Below are positions 6,940 through 13,440 of a stretch of 13,440 bases of DNA, in pieces (positions within the stretch are counted from its first letter, which is position 1; each line of letters starts with the position of its first letter). The DNA lies in assembly GCA_009843565.1 (NCBI GenBank), contig VYDF01000212.1, positions 1 through 13,440 on the forward strand, read 5' to 3'. The DNA comes from Acidimicrobiia bacterium. Its GTDB lineage: Bacteria > Actinomycetota > Acidimicrobiia > Acidimicrobiales > Bin134. The notes under the pieces were generated by a model. That model had not been told where the DNA came from, searched no databases, and was given only the letters and a program-made list of their open reading frames with translations. The translations under genes and the position numbers were made by a program.

Positions 6940-9255
6940 CTAGACCGGCGAGTCGCGGTTGGCATCCCGGATCGTGCGCCAGACCCGTTCCGCAGTGATT
7001 GGAAGTTCCCGAACCGGCGTGCCGACCGCGTCGGCAACCGCGGCGCCGACGGCCCCCGCTGTGCAGAGCAGCGCTCCCTCGCTGATGCCCTTGCATCCGT
7101 ACGGACCCGGGCCGTCGTTGTTTTCGATTGATGCAGTCTGCATATCGAGCGCGACGTCGTTGAAGGTCGGGATCCGGTAGTCGATCGCGCCCAGGTTGAC
7201 GATCTGGCCGTTATCGTCGAACAGCATCTGCTCCATGAGGCTGTGACCCAGTCCCATGATCGCGGCGCCTTCATCCTGGGAGACGACCTGTAGTGGATTG
7301 ATCTCTGTTCCCACATCGCCAACCGTCACGTGCTTGGTCAACAAGATCTCGCCGGTGGCGTGATCCACCTCGACTTCGATGGCTGTGGCGTTGAATTCGT
7401 AGAACGCCGCGTCGCCTCCGAGCGGGTGACCCTTCTCTCCCCATAGCCGGCACGTTCCCTGGCCGACGAACTCGCCTCGCAGCCCGCCCAGCGCGGTCTG
7501 GGCCGCTTCGACCAGCGCAATCGCCCCTGACGGCGTCACAAGTTGGCCCGGCGAGTGGGCAAGCTCCGACTGTGCGGTGCCGGTGGCTTCGGCATATAGC
7601 TTGAGAACTCGGTCGCGGATGTCTTCACACGCCGCGAGGACTGCGTTGCCCATGAACACGGTCGAACGACTCGCCGATGTCTGGAGATCGAAGGGCACTG
7701 AATTGGTGTCGCCGCTGATGATGGTGATCAGATCGAGGTCGACGCCCAACTCGTCAGCCAATATCTGCTTCCAGAGGGTCCTGGCCCCCTGCCCCATGTC
7801 CGACGTTCCCGCATACGCCATCGCGCTGCCGTCGTACAGCAGGCGGACCAGGCTCTGAGACAGACCCGTAGTCGCACCCGGCTTGATCCCGACGGCAATG
7901 CCTCGTCCGCGCCCGGATGGGGTCGGCTCGTGCCAGCCGATCAGCTCTGCCGCCTTCTCGAGACTCTCGTGCCAGCGGCCGTCCGAACGGGCCTCGTAGT
8001 CGCCGCGGATAAAGGCCTCGTCGTGCTCGACGAGGTTGCGTCGGCGAATCTCGAGGGAATCGAGCCCCAACGCTCGGGCTCCGGCATCGAGCTGGGATTC
8101 GGTCGCCCACCCGACCTGGGGGGCTCCGAACCCTCGGAAAGCGCAGCTGGGGACGGTGTTGGTCAACACGGCGCGTGCGTTGATCGAGACGCGAGGAATC
8201 CGATACGGCCCGGCACCCACATAACTGCCTTTGGTCATTACCCGAGGAGCGACGTCGGCGTAGGCCCCGACCACAAAGTCAACCTGCATCTCGTGGAAGG
8301 CCAACTCCCCCGACTCTGAGAATCCAGTGCGGGCGTGGATCCGGCAGCCCGACCGCCGCATCAATTGGAATGCCTCCTCGAGCGAGAGAACGAGGCGGCA
8401 GGTGCGTCCCGTCTTGAGGGCAAGGAAAGCAATCAGGGGCTCGTATCGAGGAGTCTGCTTTCCACCGAATCCCCCGCCGGGATCCGGGGCGATGACCCGG
8501 ACTCGCGACAGCGGAATCGACCACACGTCGGCGATGGTCCGTTGGAGCAGGTAAGGGTGCTGAACCGGCGAATAAATCTCAATACCGCCGTCATCGGTCG
8601 GTGCGGCGACGATTCCACCGGGCTCGATCGGAAAGTGAGTGACCATCGGAAACGTGTAGGTGTCCTCGATGATCGTGGGCGAACTAATGCCATCCGAGTC
8701 GACGTCACCCCATGCGTACTCGACCTGCTCGAGAACATTGGTCGAGTTCAGGTCATCTCTGGGACGGACCGAAGGGTCCTGAACCAAATGGGCGTCGCCG
8801 GCGAGGGCCGCGTCGAGCCCGTACACACCAGGCAGCTCTGTGTAATGGATGACGGCGGCGTTGGCGGCAGCATGGGCCTCATCTTCAGTCTCGGCGACTA
8901 CCGCGACGACAGGTTCGCCGTGGTAGTTGACCATCTTGGTCGCGATCACTGGTCGGTCCTTGTGAGAAACCCCGAACCGAGCCACGGGCTGGGGCAGGTC
9001 GTCGGCGTGTACCACCGCGATGACGCCGGGCATCGCCCACGCCGGCGAGGTGTCGATTGCGTCGATCGCGGCGCATCCGACGGGAATTGTGGCGAACGCC
9101 ACGTGCGCAGCATTGGCAAATGTGATGTCGCTCAGGTACCGCTGAGCACCGGTTACCCGATCTACACCCCCGTATCGGTGAACCGGCTGGCCAACCACCC
9201 GGTGGGTACCGGCATTGGGACCACTAGAGGAAAGCTTTTGGTTCTCGTCAGGCAT
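6940..9255 (-). CDS. Molybdenum hydroxylase large subunit (xanthine dehydrogenase / aldehyde oxidoreductase family)
   Basis: Catalytic subunit of 771 residues binding the molybdopterin cofactor. Landmarks: N-terminal a/b-hammerhead domain (VHRYGGVDRVTGAQRYLSD, from residue 25), PIEPGGIVAA near 209, PGGGFGGKQ at 259-267, AFRGFGAPQ at 372-380 (the XDH-type loop, unlike the AYRCSFR of CO dehydrogenase), GQG with Gln489 near the Mo site, and CKGISEGAL carrying Glu726 at the catalytic-base position. Most relatives read KG-x-GE there, so Ser before Glu is a variant. The start is ATG 9255, overlapping the small-subunit TGA by 8 bp, with GGAAGG seven bases upstream; the longer open frame upstream is a shadow of the small subunit. 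It would form an L/M/S complex with the two genes before it. It should hydroxylate a carbon next to nitrogen or an aldehyde, using water as oxygen source; the substrate is unknown. Confidence 0.92.
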   Translation of the reverse strand: MPDENQKLSSSGPNAGTHRVVGQPVHRYGGVDRVTGAQRYLSDITFANAAHVAFATIPVGCAAIDAIDTSPAWAMPGVIAVVHADDLPQPVARFGVSHKDRPVIATKMVNYHGEPVVAVVAETEDEAHAAANAAVIHYTELPGVYGLDAALAGDAHLVQDPSVRPRDDLNSTNVLEQVEYAWGDVDSDGISSPTIIEDTYTFPMVTHFPIEPGGIVAAPTDDGGIEIYSPVQHPYLLQRTIADVWSIPLSRVRVIAPDPGGGFGGKQTPRYEPLIAFLALKTGRTCRLVLSLEEAFQLMRRSGCRIHARTGFSESGELAFHEMQVDFVVGAYADVAPRVMTKGSYVGAGPYRIPRVSINARAVLTNTVPSCAFRGFGAPQVGWATESQLDAGARALGLDSLEIRRRNLVEHDEAFIRGDYEARSDGRWHESLEKAAELIGWHEPTPSGRGRGIAVGIKPGATTGLSQSLVRLLYDGSAMAYAGTSDMGQGARTLWKQILADELGVDLDLITIISGDTNSVPFDLQTSASRSTVFMGNAVLAACEDIRDRVLKLYAEATGTAQSELAHSPGQLVTPSGAIALVEAAQTALGGLRGEFVGQGTCRLWGEKGHPLGGDAAFYEFNATAIEVEVDHATGEILLTKHVTVGDVGTEINPLQVVSQDEGAAIMGLGHSLMEQMLFDDNGQIVNLGAIDYRIPTFNDVALDMQTASIENNDGPGPYGCKGISEGALLCTAGAVGAAVADAVGTPVRELPITAERVWRTIRDANRDSPV

Positions 9256-9748
9256 CGCTTCGCCTTCCGACAGCCGCGGCCTGGATCGCCTGAACGATCC
9301 GCTGATAGCTCGCACATCGGCAAAGGTTTCCCGACATGGCGTCTCGGATCTCATCTCGGGAGGCGTCGGGATTCGTTCGCAGGAGTTGCTCGGCCGCCAT
9401 GACCTGACCGGGAATGCAGACCCCGCATTGCACAGCCCCAGCGGCCAGAAACTCCGCCTGAAGGTCGGTGACGCCGTCCATGGAAAGCCCTTCGATCGTA
9501 AGGAGGACTCCGCCATTGGCTTCGGCACCAAGCACAAGACAAGAGTTGACGAGTTCACCGTCCAGAAGAACTGAGCAGGCGCCACATTCACCTTCGGCGC
9601 AACAGCGTTTGGTGCCCAGGAGACCCAAATCGTCCCTGAGCATGTCAAGCAGCGTCCGATGCGCGGGGACCGTGGCATGAACGAGGTTGCCGTTCAGCTC
9701 CAGTGCCACTGCCACCTCACTGGTCGGGTGCAAAGAGGACTCCGTCAT
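9248..9748 (-). CDS. Molybdenum hydroxylase 2Fe-2S small subunit
   Basis: Electron-transfer subunit of 166 residues with two [2Fe-2S] sites. The ferredoxin-like domain has C50-x4-C55-x2-C58-x11-C70, and the helical domain has C108-x2-C111 and C143-x-C145, so all eight ligands are present. Gln107 precedes C108 as in the family, where it contacts the cofactor. Three spots depart from the common text: KRCCAEGEC has an additional Cys49 where Gly is usual, QCGVCIPG replaces QCGFCTPG, and NLCRCASY replaces NLCRCTGY. The ATG at 9748 overlaps the FAD gene's stop (ATGA), and the 3' end overlaps the large subunit start, so the three genes should be translated in a coupled way. Electrons would run from Mo through both clusters to FAD. 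Confidence 0.94.
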   Translation of the reverse strand: MTESSLHPTSEVAVALELNGNLVHATVPAHRTLLDMLRDDLGLLGTKRCCAEGECGACSVLLDGELVNSCLVLGAEANGGVLLTIEGLSMDGVTDLQAEFLAAGAVQCGVCIPGQVMAAEQLLRTNPDASRDEIRDAMSGNLCRCASYQRIVQAIQAAAVGRRSDA

Positions 9749-10593
9749 GACGACACCCCGCCGGAAGCAGCCGTGGCGGACTGAACGGCCCGTACCGCGA
9801 GAACACGAACCATCGCCTCGCGATAGTCGCGGGCGGCCCGGACATCGGAGATCGGTGTTGCGATCGACACCAACTCCTCGACTGCCCCCTCGATTGCAGC
9901 TGGATCGGTGAGATCTACAGGTGGGCTGGCATCAGTCACCAGCGGCGTCGGCCCAACGCATCCCAGCCCTAGAACAATCCGGGCATCCGCGTCGACACCG
10001 GCCGCCACGCTGACCGTCGCAAGGTCGACCCCTCGACGCCGGGTGAGGCGTTGGAACGCTGATCGATGTCCACGATCAGGAATTGGAACGTCGATTCGGA
10101 TCACGATCTCGTCTGGTCCGCACCGGGTTTGGCCAGGCCCGACGAAGAATTCAACCAACGGCAGGGTCCGTTCGCCGCCGGGCCCGGTCAGGGTCACGGT
10201 CGAGCCGTAGACGAAAAGCGCGGGCACGGTGTCGGCCGCCGGAGAAGCATTGCAGATGTTTCCGACAAGCGTCGCTCGGTTCCGGATGGCGATCGATCCG
10301 ACGACACGAGCCGAAGCACCCAGCGCAGGCAGGTGGCCTGCGATGAATGGGTCGCCGGAGATCTCGGCCATCCGAGCGGTCGGTCCGAATCGCACCACAT
10401 CATCGTCAATCTCCACCGCCGGCGGTAGGTCATTGACGGACTTGATATCAACGACGACTGTCGGAGCGAATGGATCCTTGCGAAGGTGGACTAGGAGATC
10501 GGTACCGCCGACGAGGATCCGGCCGCGACCCTCAGCGTTAGCCAGCGCGGCGAGCACCTCGCTCACCGTGCGAGGCCGACAATAGGTCGCCAT
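9745..10593 (-). CDS. Molybdenum hydroxylase FAD-binding medium subunit
   Basis: Flavin subunit of 282 residues, the length normal for CoxM/NdhF-type proteins. The N-terminal VAO-type FAD domain shows VGGTDLLVHLRK (residues 28-39), and the second FAD-contact segment reads IRNRATLVGNICNASPAADT (103-122), close to the family consensus TIGGN-x-x-N-(A/G)-SPAAD. A C-terminal CO-dehydrogenase-flavoprotein-like domain follows, with DVRAARDYREAMVRVLAVRAV. It passes electrons from the iron-sulfur clusters to an external acceptor. ATG at 10593 has an AAGGGGGG ribosome site about 9 bases upstream. It is the first gene after a 104-bp gap and overlaps the next gene by ATGA. It is the only flavin subunit visible for the two complete hydroxylases, so it may serve both if the upstream set lacks its own. 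Confidence 0.93.
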   Translation of the reverse strand: MATYCRPRTVSEVLAALANAEGRGRILVGGTDLLVHLRKDPFAPTVVVDIKSVNDLPPAVEIDDDVVRFGPTARMAEISGDPFIAGHLPALGASARVVGSIAIRNRATLVGNICNASPAADTVPALFVYGSTVTLTGPGGERTLPLVEFFVGPGQTRCGPDEIVIRIDVPIPDRGHRSAFQRLTRRRGVDLATVSVAAGVDADARIVLGLGCVGPTPLVTDASPPVDLTDPAAIEGAVEELVSIATPISDVRAARDYREAMVRVLAVRAVQSATAASGGVSS

Positions 10594-10697
10594 CGCGGGT
10601 ACCCCCCTTGATTCCCTGATCTGATCCTAGGCAATCAATAATCGGCCTTCCCATAAAAGATGGCCCATGGGTCAAGTGGCCCTCGACTGACGGACCA
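10594..10697. other. 104-bp gap between the two hydroxylase blocks
   Basis: The gap contains the shared motif described separately, an imperfect palindrome around CCCATGGG (10664-10671), and a G-rich ribosome site for the FAD gene. I looked for a terminator after the upstream large subunit and found only short GGCC arms with a 12-base loop and a modest T-run (CTTTTAT), which is not convincing. Whether the blocks are one transcript or two is undecided. Confidence 0.4.
10629..10646 (-). promoter_or_regulatory. Copy 2 of the shared 18-bp motif, FAD-subunit gap
   Basis: GCCGATTATTGATTGCCT on the minus strand lies 35 bases upstream of the FAD-subunit ATG. It matches the importer-gap copy at 4812-4829 at 16 of 18 positions, in the opposite orientation relative to transcription. 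Just downstream, TAGGAT (10624-10629) would do as a -10 hexamer, though no good -35 sits at 17 bp. If that -10 is used, the motif would occupy the promoter spacer and a bound protein there would block or remodel RNA polymerase. Confidence 0.5.
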
Positions 10698-12920
10698 CTA
10701 ACCCCCAGCAGGGGCAGCCTTCATCAACGCCTTGATCATCGACGGCGTGACCGGTAGGTCAGTGACAGCGCCGGGGCGGCCGATGGCCTGCTCTATTGCC
10801 GTGGCCAGCGCCGCTCCACAGGCATTGGTTCCGCCCTCACCGGCCCCTTTGACCCCAAGGGGGTTCGACGGGCTGGGGGCGTCCTCGGAGAGCAGCACCT
10901 CTACCGCTGGTGTCTCTGAGGCCGTGGGCATCAAGTAGTCCATAAAGGAGGTCACCAGCGGTTGACCCACGCCGTCGTAGAGGAAGTCCTCAAGCAGGGC
11001 ACCTCCAATGCCTTGGGCGGCGCCGCCTTGGATCTGCCCCTCGATGAGCATTGGGTTGATGGCTCGACCTACGTCGTAGGCCACTACGTACCGCTCTATC
11101 TCGACCTGACCGGTGTGGGGATCGACAACCACAACCACTGCATGGGCACCGTAGGGGTAGGTCATGTGGTCGGTTGTGAATGAAGCCTTGGCTCGCAGCT
11201 CTCCCCCGCTAGCCGAACCAACCTCGGCCAAGGTTAGAGATCTGTCGGGTTGTCCGCGTACGCCGATTGCACCCGCCCGATATTCCAAGTCCTCCACGCT
11301 GGCCTCCAGCATGTTTGCCGCCAGGTCGCGTGCCACATCCTTGACGGCATCGGTGGCAAAACGGGTGGCTGACCCAGTCATAACCGTCACCCTGCTGGCA
11401 AATGCCCCCATTCCCCGCGAGATGCGATCGGTCTGACCGTGGACTACTTCGATGTTGCGATAATCCATGTCGAGGTCATCGGCACAAATCTGAGCGATGA
11501 CGGTCTCTATCCCCTGTCCGACTGAAGCAGCTCCGGTTACCACTTCTACCGACCCATCGTCACGAACGGTTATCTCAACATCGTCGAAGGGGCCCAATCC
11601 CGACTTCTCGACGAACATTCCGATGCCGAGGCCAACCTGCTCACCTTCCGACCGTCGTCGTGCCAGATCAGTCTCGAGTTGCTCGAACTCGATATGGTCG
11701 ATGAGGCGATCGAGGATTCGGGGGTAATCGCCCGAGTCCAGGACAACGGAGGTTCCCAAAACGGAGAGCTGTCGGTCGAACGGCATCGCTTCGGGCCAAA
11801 TGAGATTTCGACGCCTAACGCTCACCGGATCGAGCCCCGCGGCGCGCGCGGCAGCCTCGACCACTCGCTCGCAGACAAAGGTCGCCTCAAACCGCCCCGG
11901 AGCCCGATAGGTGCCAGCCGGCGTTTTGTTGCTGAGAACGATGTGACCCCGTGATCGATACGCCGGAAACGCATAGGGCCCAGGCAGCATTGCGGCGGTC
12001 AGCGATGGCACTGTGGCGCCGTGGGTGCGGACGTAGGCCCCTTGGTCGTACCAAAACTCATCGTCGACCGCGGTTATAAAACCATCTTGGTCCACTGCCG
12101 CGCGGACTCGATGGCGCTGATCGCGGCTGTGGTTGGCGGCAATGAGATGCTCTCGCCGGTCTTCGATCCATTTGACCGGCCGATTCAATTGAAGAGCGGC
12201 CCACGCCACCAACACGTCTTCTGGGTACAGCTCCCCGCGGATCCCGAACCCACCGCCCACAGCACACTCCCTACCGACCACCGTGTGAGGGTCCAGATTG
12301 AGCATGGTGCTGATGGCAGCACATGTGTAGTGGGGCACCTTTGAAGCTCCGTGCAGTTCGAGTCGACCGGTTTCGGGATCTGGACGGGCAATCAACCCCC
12401 GAGTCTCCATGGGAATACCCGAGTGGCGGCCGACGGTGAGTTCGAGATCCAGCACATGGTGGGCTTCGCAAAATGCCTGGTCGACCAGCCCATACTCGCC
12501 CTCAAGCACCATGGCCTCCACCGGCGCAAGGTCCAGGGGTTCTATGTCGACGATGACAAGCTCGGCGATGTCTTCGGCCATGTAGGCATCCTCAGCTACG
12601 ACGATGGCCACCGGTTCGCCCACGTACCGAACCGAACCTCGTGCCAGAACGGTTTGGCGGTAGGGCAACAGCTCGTCGTATCCGATCTGACGGAAGTCGA
12701 TTGGCGGCACGGCGGCCAGGTCTTCACCGGTCCAGACGCCGACAACGCCATCGGCTCGAAGCGCCTCGGAGACATCGATGTCGACGATCTCTCCGCACGC
12801 CACTTCCGAGCGAACCACCCTTAGATGGGCCTCGTTGGGAAATGAGATGTCGGCGACAAACCGGGCATCGCCGCGTAGCAGCGGTGGGTCCTCCAAACGG
12901 TGGACTGATTCTCCGATCAC
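10698..12920 (-). CDS. Molybdenum hydroxylase large subunit, second paralogue
   Basis: Molybdopterin-binding catalytic subunit of 740 residues, slightly shorter than the usual 760-800. The start is GTG at 12920 (IGESVHRLEDPPLLRGDARFVADI, the standard N-terminus), overlapping the preceding TGA as GTGA; the frame open further upstream is an Arg/Pro-rich shadow of the small subunit. Landmarks: VGGGFGIRGELYPED at 221-235, TYRAPGRFEATF at 337-348, VGQG with Gln469, SRVTVMTGSA near 509, and GVKGAGEGGTNACG with the catalytic-position Glu695. The TYRAPGR loop resembles the AYRGAGR/AYRAPGR of form-II CoxL-like and related dehydrogenases, not the AYRCSFR of form-I CO dehydrogenase, so CO oxidation is not indicated. 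It pairs with the 2Fe-2S gene immediately upstream. No flavin gene is adjacent inside the window. Substrate unknown; probably a different compound or step from the other large subunit. Confidence 0.92.
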   Translation of the reverse strand: MIGESVHRLEDPPLLRGDARFVADISFPNEAHLRVVRSEVACGEIVDIDVSEALRADGVVGVWTGEDLAAVPPIDFRQIGYDELLPYRQTVLARGSVRYVGEPVAIVVAEDAYMAEDIAELVIVDIEPLDLAPVEAMVLEGEYGLVDQAFCEAHHVLDLELTVGRHSGIPMETRGLIARPDPETGRLELHGASKVPHYTCAAISTMLNLDPHTVVGRECAVGGGFGIRGELYPEDVLVAWAALQLNRPVKWIEDRREHLIAANHSRDQRHRVRAAVDQDGFITAVDDEFWYDQGAYVRTHGATVPSLTAAMLPGPYAFPAYRSRGHIVLSNKTPAGTYRAPGRFEATFVCERVVEAAARAAGLDPVSVRRRNLIWPEAMPFDRQLSVLGTSVVLDSGDYPRILDRLIDHIEFEQLETDLARRRSEGEQVGLGIGMFVEKSGLGPFDDVEITVRDDGSVEVVTGAASVGQGIETVIAQICADDLDMDYRNIEVVHGQTDRISRGMGAFASRVTVMTGSATRFATDAVKDVARDLAANMLEASVEDLEYRAGAIGVRGQPDRSLTLAEVGSASGGELRAKASFTTDHMTYPYGAHAVVVVVDPHTGQVEIERYVVAYDVGRAINPMLIEGQIQGGAAQGIGGALLEDFLYDGVGQPLVTSFMDYLMPTASETPAVEVLLSEDAPSPSNPLGVKGAGEGGTNACGAALATAIEQAIGRPGAVTDLPVTPSMIKALMKAAPAGG

Positions 12921-13393
12921 AATTGGTCGCGAACGCTGCGCACGGCCTCGATGATCGTCTGGTATCCGGTGCAGCGGCAGAGGTTTGAAGACAAGGCCTC
13001 GCGCAGCTGGTCGTCGTCTATGTCGGGCTGGCGATCGAGGATGCCTTGGGCCAACATCAAGAACCCCGGGGTGCAGAAGCCGCACTGAAGACCGTGATGA
13101 ACCGAGAAAGCCTCCTGAAGCGGATGCAGCGCCTGATCGTCGCCGGCAAGACCCTCCACGGTGGCAATCTCAGAGTCCTCGGCTTGCACCGCGAATATGA
13201 GGCAGGAGCGAACCGGTTCTCCGTCCACCAAAACGGTGCAGGCCCCACACACTCCTTGCTCGCACCCCAAGTGGGTTCCGGTCAAACCGCAATCCTCGCG
13301 GAGCGTGTCGGCCAGGGTCCGCCGCGGTTCCACCTGGACGTGATGCTGCTCGCCGTTCACATTCAGCGCAAGCGGTCTTCGTTCCACGCTCAT
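12917..13393 (-). CDS. Molybdenum hydroxylase 2Fe-2S small subunit, second paralogue
   Basis: A 158-residue iron-sulfur subunit with canonical sites: C44-x4-C49-x2-C52-x11-C64 in the ferredoxin-like domain, and QCGFCTPG (C104, C107) plus NLCRCTGY (C139, C141) in the helical domain. All family-consensus residues that are altered in the other small subunit of this window are standard here, so the two are separate lineages and not a fresh duplication. ATG at 13393 overlaps the stop of an upstream gene (ATGA), and its own TGA overlaps the GTG of the large subunit, so this pair is translated as part of a longer polycistron that starts off the window. The upstream ribosome site is only a loose AGAAGAA. 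Role: electron relay from the Mo centre of its large-subunit partner to a flavin or other acceptor. Confidence 0.95.
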   Translation of the reverse strand: MSVERRPLALNVNGEQHHVQVEPRRTLADTLREDCGLTGTHLGCEQGVCGACTVLVDGEPVRSCLIFAVQAEDSEIATVEGLAGDDQALHPLQEAFSVHHGLQCGFCTPGFLMLAQGILDRQPDIDDDQLREALSSNLCRCTGYQTIIEAVRSVRDQL

Positions 13394-13440
13394 CGGGTTT
13401 CTTCTTTCGTGCGGATAAGGGCCCGGACCCGCTCGGGGGT
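13390..13440 (-). CDS. 3' end of an upstream gene, probably another molybdenum hydroxylase large subunit
   Basis: Only the last 16 codons and the stop are inside the window: TPERVRALIRTKEETR then TGA, which overlaps the next gene's ATG as ATGA. The short text TPERVRALI strongly resembles the C-terminal LP-(V/I/L)-TPERV-x-x-(L/I) tail of molybdenum-hydroxylase large subunits. The two complete large subunits here end in a comparable way (LPVTPSMIKALM and LPITAERVWRTI). The neighbouring small-subunit gene fits the same operon logic. Sixteen residues cannot prove the family, so the identification is an inference; the existence of an open frame ending here with a coupled overlap is what the sequence shows directly. 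Confidence 0.5.
   Translation of the reverse strand, partial: TPERVRALIRTKEETR

Noticed and set aside
9256..9678. N-terminal extension of the central large subunit
   Set aside because: The frame is open upstream of ATG 9255, but it overlaps the 2Fe-2S gene, is Arg/Ser/Pro-rich, and lacks any domain. ATG 9255 has a good ribosome site and the standard family N-terminus.
10650..10697. Intrinsic terminator after the right-hand large subunit
   Set aside because: Only 4-5 bp GGCC arms with a long loop and a broken T-run are present; this is too weak to call.
6940..12920. Aerobic CO dehydrogenase (coxMSL)
   Set aside because: The gene order M-S-L matches, but neither large subunit has the AYRCSFR active-site loop that carries the Cu-binding Cys of true CO dehydrogenase, so cox symbols were not used.
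12921..13085. N-terminal extension of the right-hand large subunit
   Set aside because: These 55 codons overlap the small-subunit gene in another frame and are Arg/His/Pro-rich; the GTG at 12920 sits in a GTGA overlap and gives the family-type start.

Overview
This is a 13.4 kb stretch of a GC-rich bacterial chromosome. Every supportable gene lies on the minus strand, so transcription runs from the right edge to the left. The gene style suggests an actinobacterium: GTG starts, 4-11 bp gene overlaps, and an Asp/Ala/Gly-rich linker behind the lipoprotein cysteine of the binding protein. Something near Acidimicrobiia is a guess; there is no rRNA or other marker gene to confirm it.

Right block (about 13440 to 10698): the last 16 codons of an upstream gene whose tail reads like the C-terminus of a molybdenum-hydroxylase large subunit, then a complete 2Fe-2S small subunit and a complete molybdopterin large subunit. 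These genes are joined by ATGA and GTGA overlaps.

Central block (10593 to 6940): after a 104-bp gap comes a full three-gene molybdenum hydroxylase in the order FAD subunit, 2Fe-2S subunit, large subunit, again with overlapping starts and stops. The two complete large subunits are not recent duplicates. Their active-site loops differ (TYRAPGR against AFRGFGAPQ) and so do the residues around the catalytic Glu (KGAGEGG against KGISEGA). Neither carries the AYRCSFR loop of true CO dehydrogenase.

Left-centre (6885 to 4875): a Tm-1-like/UPF0261 protein of unknown reaction and a short histidine-phosphatase-superfamily protein.

Left block (4708 to the left edge): a complete branched-chain amino-acid-type (HAAT family) ABC importer. 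Two permeases and two ATPases are tightly packed, and a lipoprotein substrate-binding gene, the most promoter-distal, runs off the window.

Taken together this looks like an uptake-and-oxidation module. The importer would bring in a small organic compound, and two or three molybdenum hydroxylases would hydroxylate it, or successive intermediates, at carbon positions. The UPF0261 protein and the phosphatase-like protein would act on products. The substrate cannot be read from the sequence; N-heterocycles, purines or aromatic aldehydes are all possible. A near-identical 18-bp motif (GCCGATTATYGATTGCYT, 16 of 18 positions identical) lies in the gap before the FAD-subunit gene and again in the gap before the importer. 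This is the best hint that one regulator controls both halves. A perfect 15-bp palindrome also sits before the importer. No gene-free stretch exceeds 300 bases, and no RNA genes, insertion sequences or CRISPR arrays were seen.
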